Source: Rhodoferax antarcticus ANT.BR (GTDB taxonomy: Bacteria > Pseudomonadota > Gammaproteobacteria > Burkholderiales > Burkholderiaceae_C). From it: 64,000 nucleotides of DNA. The first letter of the stretch is position 1, and every line of letters begins with the position of its first letter. The stretch is from contig NZ_MSYM01000001.1 of assembly GCF_001938565.1 (NCBI RefSeq), positions 210,876-274,875 of the forward strand. The letters are read 5' to 3'. The position numbers and the translations under genes were made by a program. Positions 8,940-17,736 of this stretch are shown one piece after another. The notes under the pieces were generated by a model, which searched no databases, was not told the DNA's origin, and was given only the letters and a program-made list of their open reading frames with translations.

Positions 8940-9747
8940 GAATTCAATGCATCTGAAGCACATACCCAGGCTTGCATAGGTTCTGGTCGATGGTCAGCTT
9001 GGGGTTGCAACTGCAGCACTTTGTCGGCCCCCAGGCGCGCGCTCAGACGCTCCAGAAGTTGCGCCAGCGTGTCACCCTGCGGGGTGTCTTCCAGCAGCAA
9101 ACTGGCACTCACACCCTAAAGCACCTGGGTTTCCAGTGAGCGCAGGCGCAGCCCTAATACCGGCGCGGGCAGCGTGATCTGGTTCAGGCGCTCGGCCAGC
9201 AGGCGCTGCAGGTGCTCGGTGCCTGGCGTGGGCTCGGCGGTGCGCAGTACCAGCGCGCCCTCTTTGGCGGTGTACCGGCGTGCGTCCACTTGCCAGCTCA
9301 ACTCCAGCGCCAGCACGCCCCGCTGGCGCAGTTACAGCCAAACCTGCAGTTGCGCCAGCAGACGGCGGGCGCCAAACAGCAGGGCTGAGGCGTTTTCGAC
9401 CTGGCTGGGCAACTCCAGCGTGGCCTCAAACACCTCGGGCAGGGTCAGCCAAGGGTAGATGTCGGGGCGCTGGCCGTAGGCCTGATCCAGCGCGTCAACC
9501 AGCGACTGGCCAAAACGTCGCGCCAAGCCCGCACGCGGCAGGGCACGCAAATCGCCCCAGCAGGTGCAACCCAAGCGCGCCAAGATGGGCAAGTGCGCTT
9601 GGGCTGCCATCAGGGTGTTCAGCGGAAAATCATCGGGCGCAGTGGGGAGTGGCTTGGTTGTGCGCGCAGAAGCTGAAATATCAGGCTGAACCGACGCCGA
9701 AGCAGACAAGGTTGACGCTTGGGTCAGACAGGCAAATGCTATTAAAG

Positions 9748-9791
9748 ATGTAGCTCCTTGCGCATATCCTATAAGGGTTAGAGGCTTATTT
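9748..9791 (+). repeat. Dispersed ~45-bp repeat inside imuB (copy in the 5' half)
   Basis: Plus-strand reading TAGCTCCTTGCGC, then CCTATAAGGGTTAGAGGC. In the minus-strand imuB frame it falls in the segment around LNKPLTLIGYAQGATSLIAF, between conserved parts of the protein. Confidence 0.82.
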
Positions 9792-9958
9792 AACGTATGA
9801 ATACGGCGCATTAACGCGGCCTGCCCGCCCCACAGCCGGGTGCTGCCAGACACCTCCAGCAGCAGCGCACCGGGCAGCAACGCCACCTTGGGCGTGAACT
9901 GCAACGCCCACCAACCCAGCGCGCTCAGGGGGCGGCAAGCAGGGCGGTGGGCGCCGCC

Positions 9959-10660
9959 TCACGCTGCGGTTAAAAGGCGATCCAGTGCATGCAGCTGCCC
10001 GGAAAAAGGTTGGCCCACGGCCAGCAAGGCGGCCAGTGCCGCCGGGCGCGCTGGCAGGGACAGGGCTTGCGCTAACGGCGGGCCGCGCCGCTTTTGCACC
10101 TGCACCGCCAGCGCGCCCTCGGCACCCGCTGCTCCAGCGGCTTCCTCGCTCAGCACCAGCCGCAGCACGGCTGGCGAAGACTCGTCAAGCGCTGCCACCG
10201 GGCGCATCACCCACAGCAGCTTGGCGTGCGCCTGCGCCGCCAGGTGCAAACGGCGCAAATGCTCAGAGCGCACCGGTACCAGCCACAGCAGCACCGCTCC
10301 CACCCCGGCGCAGCGCAGCGCCTGTGCTTGCACCCACAGCAGTTGCTGCACGCTCAAACCTTGCGCCGCCAGACCAGGGCCAAAAGGCACCTAAGAAGGT
10401 GCCACCAGCACCACTGCTTGTGTGAGGCTGCGCAGGGCGGGCAACAGCAGGCGCCATTCGCCCTGCCCGGCTTGCGGCTGCAAAATTTCGCACGAGGCCC
10501 CTACTGGCCAGCCGCCGCCGGGCAACTGCGCATCCAGCGCGGCATGGCCGCTGGGCAGCGTGCGGCCCTCGCCCGCTGCGTGCGCCAATGCATCGGCACG
10601 CCAGACAGCATCGCCAAAAGTTTCAAGAAGGCAAGAGACAGAGCGCCTAGCCAGGGCGTA
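9959..10660 (-). pseudogene. imuA: ImuA (RecA-like mutasome protein), degraded
   Basis: ImuA is the SOS-induced RecA-fold partner of ImuB. Homology is clear (DAVWRADALAHAAGEGRTLP, GHAALDAQLPGGGWPVG, GEWRLLLPAL), then an in-frame TAG at 10391-10393 follows LVAPS, and the same frame resumes as VPFGPGLAAQGLSVQQLLWV. The homologous frame is closed upstream by a TAA at 10661-10663 and contains no ATG or GTG before the conserved part, so the start is damaged as well. A perfect LexA box lies 13 bp upstream. First gene of the imuA-imuB-dnaE2 order typical of Burkholderiales. Confidence 0.85.
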
Positions 10661-10675
10661 TTAAACCTCAAATGA

Positions 10676-10691
10676 CTGTATGAATGAACAG
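10676..10691. promoter_or_regulatory. LexA-binding SOS box in front of imuA
   Basis: CTGT-N8-ACAG, a perfect match to the proteobacterial LexA consensus, immediately upstream of imuA. This is where the imuA-imuB-dnaE2 cassette is normally controlled, so the operator has outlived the genes it serves. A 50-codon frame starting at 10680 on the plus strand overlaps the box and is not regarded as a gene. Confidence 0.85.
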
Positions 10692-10818
10692 TTATTTGAT
10701 GGCCCTGCGACGCTCTCTGGGAAATGCTTGCAGGCAAGGGCATACGCCTACGAAGAGTTGTGGATTCCGATTCAGGAACGGCAAACCAAGTTAATAAGCC
10801 ATAAAAAAAACTCTTTTT

Positions 10819-10865
10819 ATGAGAGCTACTAATCCTTTATCCATAAGGGCTAGAGGCCAATTTGA
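10819..10865 (+). repeat. Dispersed ~45-bp repeat, intergenic
   Basis: Contains AGCTACTAATCC, the TTATCCATAA centre and GGGCTAGAGGCC. It lies between the imuA control region and the 3' end of the EF-hand-like membrane protein gene. Confidence 0.87.
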
Positions 10866-10913
10866 TTGATAAGTTTTAGGGACAGAATCGGGTGGGCAAG
10901 CCACCCACAGGTT

Positions 10914-12794
10914 TCAGACCCGAAAGCGCAAGAACCACACCACGGCTGCGGCCGCCACCAGTATCAGCAGCAGCGCAGGCCAGCTCGATGACTTTTCAGC
11001 GTAGGGGTCGCTCAAGCTGCGTTGTGCATTGGCGGGCAGTTGCGCCACTTGGGTGAGCGAGGTGCCAAACGGAATGTTGATGCGCGCCCGTGCGTTGATG
11101 GCCCAGCCGTTGGCGTCCAGAATCGGGCCCAGGTTGCGGCTGCGCAGTTTGAACCAGGCCAGCATGACGGCGGGTAGCGAGATGATCAGCATCAGCCCCA
11201 CCACCACCAGCGGCAGTTGCCACCAGGCCAGCAAGAACAGCCCCCCCACCACTGACACCCCCATGGTGCCGATGGCCCCCAACGCCAGGCCGATGGCGGC
11301 AAAAATACCCGCGAACTTGCCCACATCAAACGGCGCAGGCGGCGCGGCAGGTGCCCCGACTGCCGCTTTCTGCAAGGCACCGGTGGCCGTCTGATAGAGC
11401 TTGCCGGTAGAGGTGGCTGCCCTGCTGGCGGCCATCTTTTGCAGCTGCGCGCCCACCAGCCGACTCACCTGTTTGTAAGGTGACCAAAACGCCTGACTCA
11501 GGCTGATGGGCTGGTCAATGATTTTGGTGATGGTGGCGTCCCAGTCCAGGCCCGGGCGGTCATAAAACACACCGTTGCGGCCCACCATCAACTGATCCGA
11601 ATCACCAGCGGTGAAGGCTGCTGCGATGCTGCGCTTGTCAGCGCCGCGCACGCAGTCGCAATACACCAGGCACACGCGCGACAAGCCCGCCAGCGCGGCG
11701 TGTTTGGCCGCGTCGTTCACAGAGACGCACAGCTCACACGAGCGTCCGTCTAGGTACAGCGTGCCGATCTGGAAGGTGCCCTTGCCTTGGCGGGTGTAGA
11801 AGTCTCTGAAGGCCACAAAGTTATTGGCCAGGGTTTGCAGGTCGCGCACATAGCGGGCGAGTTTTTCCAGATCACGCAAGCCATCGCCTTCGGCTGCGGC
11901 ATCGGGCTTGGCGGCCAGCCAGGTGGTGTAAGCGGCCAGTTTGGTCTGAATGGTTTGCCAGTCTGCGCCAGTGAGGGTGTCTTGCGCGCCCAGCAACGGG
12001 GTGATCACCGTGTCATGCAAAGCGGCGATACGCGCAGCCCATGCCGGATTGATGCCGCCGGTGAGCGGCAAAATGGCTTTAGCCGTGATATGGGAAAGCG
12101 GCAAGGCGCTGATGGCCTCGGTGCTGGTTGCCAGGCTGCTGGGTGCCAGCGCCTTGAGCGCGTCTTGCGAGGCGTTGAGCAGGCCCCCAGCGCGCACATC
12201 AAACGCCGCCAACTGGCAGCGGGTAAAGAAATCCTGCACCTTGGCATCAAGCTCCGTCACCAGCGTGTGGGCCGCCTGTGTGGCCTCACCCAAGGGCAAA
12301 GCGTCAACGCCTGCCGCTTCCCAGGCAGCCAGTTCGCGCTCAGTATGGTTGGCCTGCGCGGCACTGGTCTCGGCCACGGTGAGCACATCGGCCTCGGTTT
12401 TGCCAAGCTCTTTGGCCAGCACCAGGGCAGCGGCCTTGATAGATTTGGCCGCGCCAGCTGCGTCGTCCTTGTTGTAGTCGTCTTGGTCGTCACGGATCAG
12501 CGACAGAGGCACGCCGTCATACTTTTGCACCAGCACATCGGGGTTGGTCAGGCAACTGTTGGCCCACTGAATGGCCGCCAGCAGTTCGGGCGCGCGCACA
12601 TGGCCGTCGTTGTCAGCGTCAATGAACTGCAGGCTGCGCGCGTCAAACTCAATGCCCTGCACCGGGCAAGACAGCGCCACCCAGAGTTTTTGGTCTAGCT
12701 GACCCAGCGCCAGCAGGTCAGCCGCCGTATCCAGTTGCACCTGGTCAAAACCACCAGCGCGGAAAAACCGCCACTGATGCGAGGTATCTGCCAT
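10914..12794 (-). CDS. Large membrane protein with an EF-hand-like motif, function unknown
   Basis: 626 residues. Near residues 58-70 there is DADNDGHVRAPEL, which matches the calcium-binding EF-hand loop pattern D-x-D-x-D-G. A long Ala-rich, probably helical middle part follows, with a possible Cys pair (CELC) near residue 350. Two closely spaced hydrophobic segments occur around residues 500-550 and a further one at the C-terminus (LLLILVAAAAVVWFLRF), so the protein is probably anchored in the inner membrane with a large soluble N-terminal part. The ATG at 12794 has an AGGAG site 5 bp upstream. It is downstream of a small membrane protein and a Bcr/CflA exporter on the same strand. I do not recognise the family. 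Confidence 0.8.
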   Translation of the reverse strand: MADTSHQWRFFRAGGFDQVQLDTAADLLALGQLDQKLWVALSCPVQGIEFDARSLQFIDADNDGHVRAPELLAAIQWANSCLTNPDVLVQKYDGVPLSLIRDDQDDYNKDDAAGAAKSIKAAALVLAKELGKTEADVLTVAETSAAQANHTERELAAWEAAGVDALPLGEATQAAHTLVTELDAKVQDFFTRCQLAAFDVRAGGLLNASQDALKALAPSSLATSTEAISALPLSHITAKAILPLTGGINPAWAARIAALHDTVITPLLGAQDTLTGADWQTIQTKLAAYTTWLAAKPDAAAEGDGLRDLEKLARYVRDLQTLANNFVAFRDFYTRQGKGTFQIGTLYLDGRSCELCVSVNDAAKHAALAGLSRVCLVYCDCVRGADKRSIAAAFTAGDSDQLMVGRNGVFYDRPGLDWDATITKIIDQPISLSQAFWSPYKQVSRLVGAQLQKMAASRAATSTGKLYQTATGALQKAAVGAPAAPPAPFDVGKFAGIFAAIGLALGAIGTMGVSVVGGLFLLAWWQLPLVVVGLMLIISLPAVMLAWFKLRSRNLGPILDANGWAINARARINIPFGTSLTQVAQLPANAQRSLSDPYAEKSSSWPALLLILVAAAAVVWFLRFRV

Positions 12795-12833
12795 GGTTGC
12801 TCCTATCGACGGTTGAGTGAACTGAGCAAGATG

Positions 12834-13016
12834 TTAGCCCTTGACTGCCGCCCGGCAACCCGCTTGATTTACGAGTTGAAGACCCACACCAAAAATCAGA
12901 TGAAATCCGATATGGATCGGGTTGCTGCGCACACGCTTGATAAATAGCCAACCCAACCACAGGCCCAAAGCCATGGAAGCCGTCAACGTCAGCGCTACCG
13001 GAATCGTCTCTTTCAT
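12834..13016 (-). CDS. Small membrane protein, function unknown
   Basis: 60-residue protein with two hydrophobic stretches (IPVALTLTASMALGLWLGWL and IHIGFHLIFGVGLQLV). The ATG at 13016 is preceded at good distance by AGGAG, which supports real translation. It lies 18 bp after the exporter stop and 39 bp before the next gene start, so the three probably form one transcript. No family recognised. Confidence 0.6.
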   Translation of the reverse strand: MKETIPVALTLTASMALGLWLGWLFIKRVRSNPIHIGFHLIFGVGLQLVNQAGCRAAVKG

Positions 13017-13034
13017 CGCAAACTCCTGCAGAAC

Positions 13035-14258
13035 TTAGACCAGGCGACCAATCTCTGGCCAGCGCCGGTGCAGCAGCACCCAGGCCACCAGGCCAATCAG
13101 CATCATGCCCAGCGAGGCAGCTGCCAGCGCCAGCGTGGAATGCATCACCAGCGGCGCCAGCAGCCCAGCCACCAGGCCATTAGCAGTGGAGCCAATAAAC
13201 GCCTGCAGGCTCGACGCCATGCCACGCCGATCCGGGTGCAAGTCCAGCACCAGCAGCGTGACCACCGGCACCATCAACGCCCAGCCAAAGGAAAAAATGG
13301 CAATCGGAAACATGGCCCAGGCGGCGCTAGCGGTGAACAGGCTGTTGGCCACCAGGTTGATCGTGGCGATGCTCAGCATGATGGCAAAGCCATGGCGGAT
13401 CTGCCGTTTGGGTGTAATCCGCCCCGCCATGCGCCCGCTGACCCAGGCGCCACTCATGATGCCGCTGATGGTCAGCACAAAAAACCAGAAAAACTGCGTC
13501 GGTGCCAGCGCCAGGTGCTCACCCAGAAACGCCGGGGCTGACAGCACATACAAAAACATGCCGTTGAACGGAATGCCGCTGGCCAGCGCCAGCAGCAGAA
13601 AGCGCGGGTCGCACCCCAGCTTCCAGTAGCCCTGCATCAGGTTGCTGACTTTGAGCGGCTGGCGGTGGCTCAGGTGCAGCGTCTCGGGCAGCAGCCGGTA
13701 GTTGGCCACCCACAAAAACACCCCAACACCGGTCAAAAACCAGAACACGCTGTGCCAGCCCAGGTGCTCGTACAACACACCGCCAATCATCGGTGCCACA
13801 GCGGGTGCCACACCAAAGTAAATGGTGATCTGGCTCATGACTTTTTGCGCCTGCACCGGCGCAAACATGTCGCGCACCACCGCGCGGGACACCACAATGC
13901 CCGCGCCGGTGGACAGGCCTTGCACCGCCCTGAAAAAAATCAGCTGCTCAATGCTTTGCGACAATGCACAGCCGATGGACGCTAAGGTAAACGCCGCCAG
14001 CCCCCACAGCACCACCGGCCGGCGGCCGACACTGTCAGACAGCGCGCCGTGAAAAAGGCACATGAAGGCAAAGCCAAAAAGATACGCAGACAGCGTCTGC
14101 TGCATCTGCACCGGCGTGGCATTCAGCGAGGTTGCCATGCCAGAAAACGCCGGAATGTAAGTGTCAATAGAAAACGGCCCGAGCATGCCCAGCATGGCCA
14201 GCAACACGGCCAGCGCCCAGCTTGGGGCGCGCCATAGGTGATGTGCGTCAGGGTTCAT
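13035..14258 (-). CDS. Bcr/CflA family multidrug efflux MFS transporter
   Basis: 407-residue major facilitator with about 12 membrane segments. The Bcr/CflA signature is visible at the N-terminus (GPFSIDTYIPAF), with the loop 2-3 motif GALSDSVGRRP and the motif RAVQGLSTGAG in helix 4. These proton-driven exporters remove drugs or metabolites from the cytoplasm; the substrate cannot be predicted. The ATG at 14258 gives the usual length. First gene of a probable minus-strand unit with the small and the large membrane proteins. Confidence 0.88.
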   Translation of the reverse strand: MNPDAHHLWRAPSWALAVLLAMLGMLGPFSIDTYIPAFSGMATSLNATPVQMQQTLSAYLFGFAFMCLFHGALSDSVGRRPVVLWGLAAFTLASIGCALSQSIEQLIFFRAVQGLSTGAGIVVSRAVVRDMFAPVQAQKVMSQITIYFGVAPAVAPMIGGVLYEHLGWHSVFWFLTGVGVFLWVANYRLLPETLHLSHRQPLKVSNLMQGYWKLGCDPRFLLLALASGIPFNGMFLYVLSAPAFLGEHLALAPTQFFWFFVLTISGIMSGAWVSGRMAGRITPKRQIRHGFAIMLSIATINLVANSLFTASAAWAMFPIAIFSFGWALMVPVVTLLVLDLHPDRRGMASSLQAFIGSTANGLVAGLLAPLVMHSTLALAAASLGMMLIGLVAWVLLHRRWPEIGRLV

Positions 14259-14343
14259 GTCGGGGTGCGCTGGTCAGGTGGCGGGGTTATTCCCATTGTC
14301 CGCACGTTACTGGCATTTTGTACTTTGTGCGGTCAATGTATAA

Positions 14344-14390
14344 GAAATAGGCCTCTATCCCTTATGGCATAAGCGCTAACAGCTACATAA
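14344..14390 (-). repeat. Dispersed ~45-bp repeat, intergenic
   Basis: Minus-strand reading AGCTGTTAGCGC, the TTATGCCATAA centre (one extra base) and GGGATAGAGGCC. It lies in the 198-bp gap between the exporter start and the 3' end of the GGDEF/EAL gene. Nothing else was recognised in this gap. Confidence 0.85.
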
Positions 14391-14456
14391 TAAATAGCTT
14401 ATCAGGCCATTACCGGGTGCCGCGCAGCCTTGGATCCAGCGCGCCAGCAGGGTGGC

Positions 14457-17400
14457 TCAGCTTGGGCTTGATGCCAACAATCCACCGCCCTCACGCCACT
14501 GTAGCGCCCAGGCTGGCAACGCATCGGCGGGCATGGGCCGCGCCACCCCGTAGCCCTGCGCCAGATCGCAGCCAATGCTCAGCAACAAGTCGCCATGCGT
14601 TCTGGTTTCCACGCCTTCGGCAATCACCTGCCGGTGAAAGACCTCAGCCAGCCCGATCACGCCTCTGACGATGGCCAGATCATCTGGGTTGTCAGTCATG
14701 TTGCGAATGAAGCTCTGGTCAATCTTCAAAACGTCAGCGGGCAAATACTTGAGGTAGGTCAGTGACGAATAACCCGTGCCAAAGTCGTCTACCGCAAATG
14801 CCACACCCATGGCACGGCAGGCGTGCATGACGGCCGCTGCGCGGGCAATATCTTCTAGCGCACTGGTTTCCAGAATCTCAAGCTGCAGGCACTGCGGGGG
14901 CACATCCGGGTGCTGGGTCAGAATGTCATGTAGTTGCTCAGGAAAGTTTGCCTGTTGCAATTGCAACGCGTCGATGTTGACGCTGACCACCAGGTCCAGC
15001 CCCTGCGCGCGCCAGGCGCCCATCTGGGCTAAAGCGGTGTCAATGACCCATTCGCCCAAGGCAATGCTGATGGGATGGTCTTCAATGGTGGGCAGGAAGT
15101 CGCCCGGAGGCACCAAGCCGCGCTCGGGGTGTTGCCAGCGGATCAGCGCCTCGGCCCCGATAACCTCACCGGTGCGCATGTTGACCTTGGGCTGGTAATA
15201 CAGCACGAATTCGCCCTGCGCCAGCGCATCGCTGATGCGTTGCACTGCATCGTGACGGGTTTGAACGGCAGCATCACGGGCAATATCAAAGAGGTGGTAG
15301 CGGTTTTTGCCGCCCTGCTTGGCCAGGTACATGGCCTGATCGGCATGGCGCAACATCACCTCCGCGTCCACATTGTCCTGCGGGTAAAAAGTGACGCCAA
15401 TGCTGGCGGTGACTTGGATGGACTGACCAGACTGAGCAGACTTATCCCCCTCGACGACCGTGCTGGCAGGCAGTTCGACCACCGTGGACGCCGCTGCCAG
15501 CAGCCGCTCGATGACCGGGATGCAGTCTAGGTTGGTGTCTAGGTCAACCAGCACCGCCACAAACTCGTCGCCTCCCAAGCGGGCCAGGGTGTCGCCTTCG
15601 CGCAGGGCGTTTTGCATGGCTTCAGACAAGGCCATCAGCACTGCATCCCCGGCCTCGTGGCCGTGGGTGTCGTTGACCGCCTTGATGTTGTCCAGATCCA
15701 GGTAAACCACGGCGAGCGCCTTGTCACGCCGCTGGCCTTGGGCGATGGCCTGGCGCAAGCGGTCGCTCAACAGTAGCCGGTTGGGCAGACCCGTCAAGGT
15801 GTCGTAATGGGCCATGTGCTCCAACTGCTTTTGGTGTGCCTTGATGGCGGTGATGTCGGAGAACAGCGCAACATAGTGCAGCGTGTTGCCCTGGTCATCA
15901 CGCACTGCGCTGATGGTGAGAATTTCTGCGTACACCTCACCGCTCTTGCGCCGGTTCCAAATCTCTGCGCTCCAGTGCCCCTGGGTGGTCAGGTCATGCC
16001 ACATGGCGACATAAAACGCTTTGTCCTGCCGACCCGACTGCAAGAAGCGCGGGTTCTGGCCCAGCGCCTCTTTACGGCTGTAACCCGTGATCTGGGTGAA
16101 CATGTCGTTGACGTCGATGATGGTCCCACTCGGGTCAGTGATGGTGATGCCTTCACGGGCATGGGTGAAGACGCTGGCGGCGAGCTGCTGGCGGACTTCG
16201 GCTTTTTTTCGCTCGGTAATGTCTTGAACCGTCCCGATCATTTTGACGGGCTGGTCGAGCTCGTTGAAGCTCAGTTCGCCAAGACCCCAAACCCAACGCG
16301 TATCACCGTCAATGGGGCGCACGACGCGGTATTCCCGATCAAAGGGCTTTCGCATTTCAACGACATCATGCAAGAGATAGTGAAGCATCCCGGCCCGATC
16401 TTCCGGGTGCACTAGGGCGCTCCAACTTGCCTTTGATCTTTGGTCCTGCAGCTCCAGGCCAAAAATCTGATCCAGCACTTCGGACGATATCCACTGGTTG
16501 GTGGCAAGGTCCAGCGCATACGATCCGATACGTCCCACCCGCTGAGATTCTCTCAGCAGGAATTCCCGCTCCACCAGTTTTTGCTCGGCCAACTTGCGTG
16601 TGTCAAGCATCTGGTTGAACTCTCGCGCCACCTCTGCGACCTCGGCAGGACCGGCCACAGGCGCGCGCGCACCCTCCTGACCGATCGCAATCTTTCTTGC
16701 AGTTTCAGCCAGGTCACGTACCGGGCGTGCAATGGCGTTCGCCATCATCCAGGCAAGCGCCACCAGCATCAGCAGCATCGTCATGCCAACCGTCACGATG
16801 TAGCGGAACGTCTTTTGCGCTGGGGCAAGCACATCGACCTCGGTCATACCGGCAAACACTCGCCAGCCAGCGCTCGGAATGCTGGCAACGGCATAGAGGC
16901 GCGTCACGCCCTGTAGGTCACTGCTGGTGGCAAATCCTTTGACCTTCCAGCGTAAAGCGTCGGCGATATTTTGCGGCAATGTTTTGCCGATCATGTCCAG
17001 GGCATCGGCGGATCGAAGCAGGTATTGGTCGGTTCGATCCAGTACCGGAACAACAACGTTGGAGGGAATGGAGGCGAGCAGGCGTTCGTTGAGAGACAGC
17101 AAGTCGAGCGACAAGTTGACAAAGCCGGTGCGCGTGCCTTGCGCGTCCCGCACAGGGTAGGTCAGCATCACCGCCCAGCGACCGCTTAGCGGCTCTTGGA
17201 CCGCTCCGCTCACGGCAAAGGTTTCGCTTTGCACACCTTGCTGCACCCACGAAAACTTCAACGCTTCTTCGGCAGGCAGCGCATCGGTCAAACTGGCGTC
17301 GATGAGGTTGGCCTGAAGATCACGTACGCCAAGTCTGATGACCAGGGGATCGGTGTGCAAGAGCTGGCCGGGGTTGAAGTTTTTGGCTACGACAGGTGGG

Positions 17401-17651
17401 TTGCCTTGGTACTCTGAAGCAACTGCTTTGAGCAGTCTTTCGTAATCCCGCAGCATGAGGCCCAGATTTTTGGACACGTCGCCGACGATGATCTCGACCT
17501 TCTTGTAGGCCTCTTGGCGTGCTATATCCCTGGCGTTGATGGCGTACCAAGCAATGCCGCCCCCAGCTGGCAGCGCAAAGATAAGCACGAGCAGAAATAG
17601 CCAAACTCGAATGGGAAGATCTTTGAAGAACCTTTTCGGTCGATCCAACAT
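14457..17651 (-). CDS. Membrane sensor with PAS, GGDEF and EAL domains (cyclic di-GMP turnover)
   Basis: About 1,064 residues. Order: N-terminal membrane helix (VWLFLLVLIFALPAGGGIAW), periplasmic sensor domain, second helix near residue 300 followed by a HAMP-like linker, two PAS domains, GGDEF near residue 690 and EAL near residue 832. The GGDEF motif is intact and preceded by an RxxD inhibitory site (REGD), so diguanylate cyclase activity is possible. The EAL domain keeps EALIRW, DDFGTGYSSL and IAEGVET, as expected for an active phosphodiesterase. The ATG at 17651 was chosen over a TTG 36 bp upstream. It is downstream of hsdR on the same strand but is probably unrelated to it in function. 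Confidence 0.92.
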   Translation of the reverse strand: MLDRPKRFFKDLPIRVWLFLLVLIFALPAGGGIAWYAINARDIARQEAYKKVEIIVGDVSKNLGLMLRDYERLLKAVASEYQGNPPVVAKNFNPGQLLHTDPLVIRLGVRDLQANLIDASLTDALPAEEALKFSWVQQGVQSETFAVSGAVQEPLSGRWAVMLTYPVRDAQGTRTGFVNLSLDLLSLNERLLASIPSNVVVPVLDRTDQYLLRSADALDMIGKTLPQNIADALRWKVKGFATSSDLQGVTRLYAVASIPSAGWRVFAGMTEVDVLAPAQKTFRYIVTVGMTMLLMLVALAWMMANAIARPVRDLAETARKIAIGQEGARAPVAGPAEVAEVAREFNQMLDTRKLAEQKLVEREFLLRESQRVGRIGSYALDLATNQWISSEVLDQIFGLELQDQRSKASWSALVHPEDRAGMLHYLLHDVVEMRKPFDREYRVVRPIDGDTRWVWGLGELSFNELDQPVKMIGTVQDITERKKAEVRQQLAASVFTHAREGITITDPSGTIIDVNDMFTQITGYSRKEALGQNPRFLQSGRQDKAFYVAMWHDLTTQGHWSAEIWNRRKSGEVYAEILTISAVRDDQGNTLHYVALFSDITAIKAHQKQLEHMAHYDTLTGLPNRLLLSDRLRQAIAQGQRRDKALAVVYLDLDNIKAVNDTHGHEAGDAVLMALSEAMQNALREGDTLARLGGDEFVAVLVDLDTNLDCIPVIERLLAAASTVVELPASTVVEGDKSAQSGQSIQVTASIGVTFYPQDNVDAEVMLRHADQAMYLAKQGGKNRYHLFDIARDAAVQTRHDAVQRISDALAQGEFVLYYQPKVNMRTGEVIGAEALIRWQHPERGLVPPGDFLPTIEDHPISIALGEWVIDTALAQMGAWRAQGLDLVVSVNIDALQLQQANFPEQLHDILTQHPDVPPQCLQLEILETSALEDIARAAAVMHACRAMGVAFAVDDFGTGYSSLTYLKYLPADVLKIDQSFIRNMTDNPDDLAIVRGVIGLAEVFHRQVIAEGVETRTHGDLLLSIGCDLAQGYGVARPMPADALPAWALQWREGGGLLASSPS

Positions 17652-17736
17652 GGCAACAAGGCCTCGAGTTTTTTTACCAACTAGCAATAATTCGTTATTT
17701 TAAGGTGTGCCGCACCTCGTCATCGCTCAGACGACC

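Larger units (their letters stand above)
8621..9958 (-). pseudogene. imuB: ImuB, Y-family-like mutasome protein, degraded and 5'-truncated
   Basis: ImuB is a catalytically inactive Y-family relative that links ImuA and DnaE2 to the beta clamp. The frame begins right at the imuA stop with no ATG or GTG start and enters homology only at LGWWALQFTPKVALL, so roughly the first 90 residues of the family are absent. Clear homology continues (RLGCTCWGDLRALPRAGLAR, YPWLTLPEVFEATLEL, FGARRLLAQLQVWL). In-frame stops are TAA at 9332-9334 and TAG at 9116-9118, after which homology resumes at once. Two dispersed repeats lie in frame (near 9770 and 8915). The 3' end overlaps the dnaE2 start and contains a GGGCTT tandem repeat. 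Confidence 0.87.

Noticed and set aside
5338..10660. Programmed stop-codon read-through or a recoded stop in the mutasome genes
   Set aside because: TAA, TAG and TGA all occur, there is also a frameshift and a missing N-terminus, and neighbouring genes use all three as normal stops.
10680..10832. 50-codon plus-strand frame starting MNEQLFDGPATLSG
   Set aside because: Its start codon lies inside the LexA box, it lacks a ribosome binding site, and its end runs into a dispersed repeat.
11787..12698. 303-codon frame antisense to the EF-hand-like protein gene
   Set aside because: Gly/Gln/Arg-rich shadow; the minus-strand gene has a ribosome binding site and a coherent protein.
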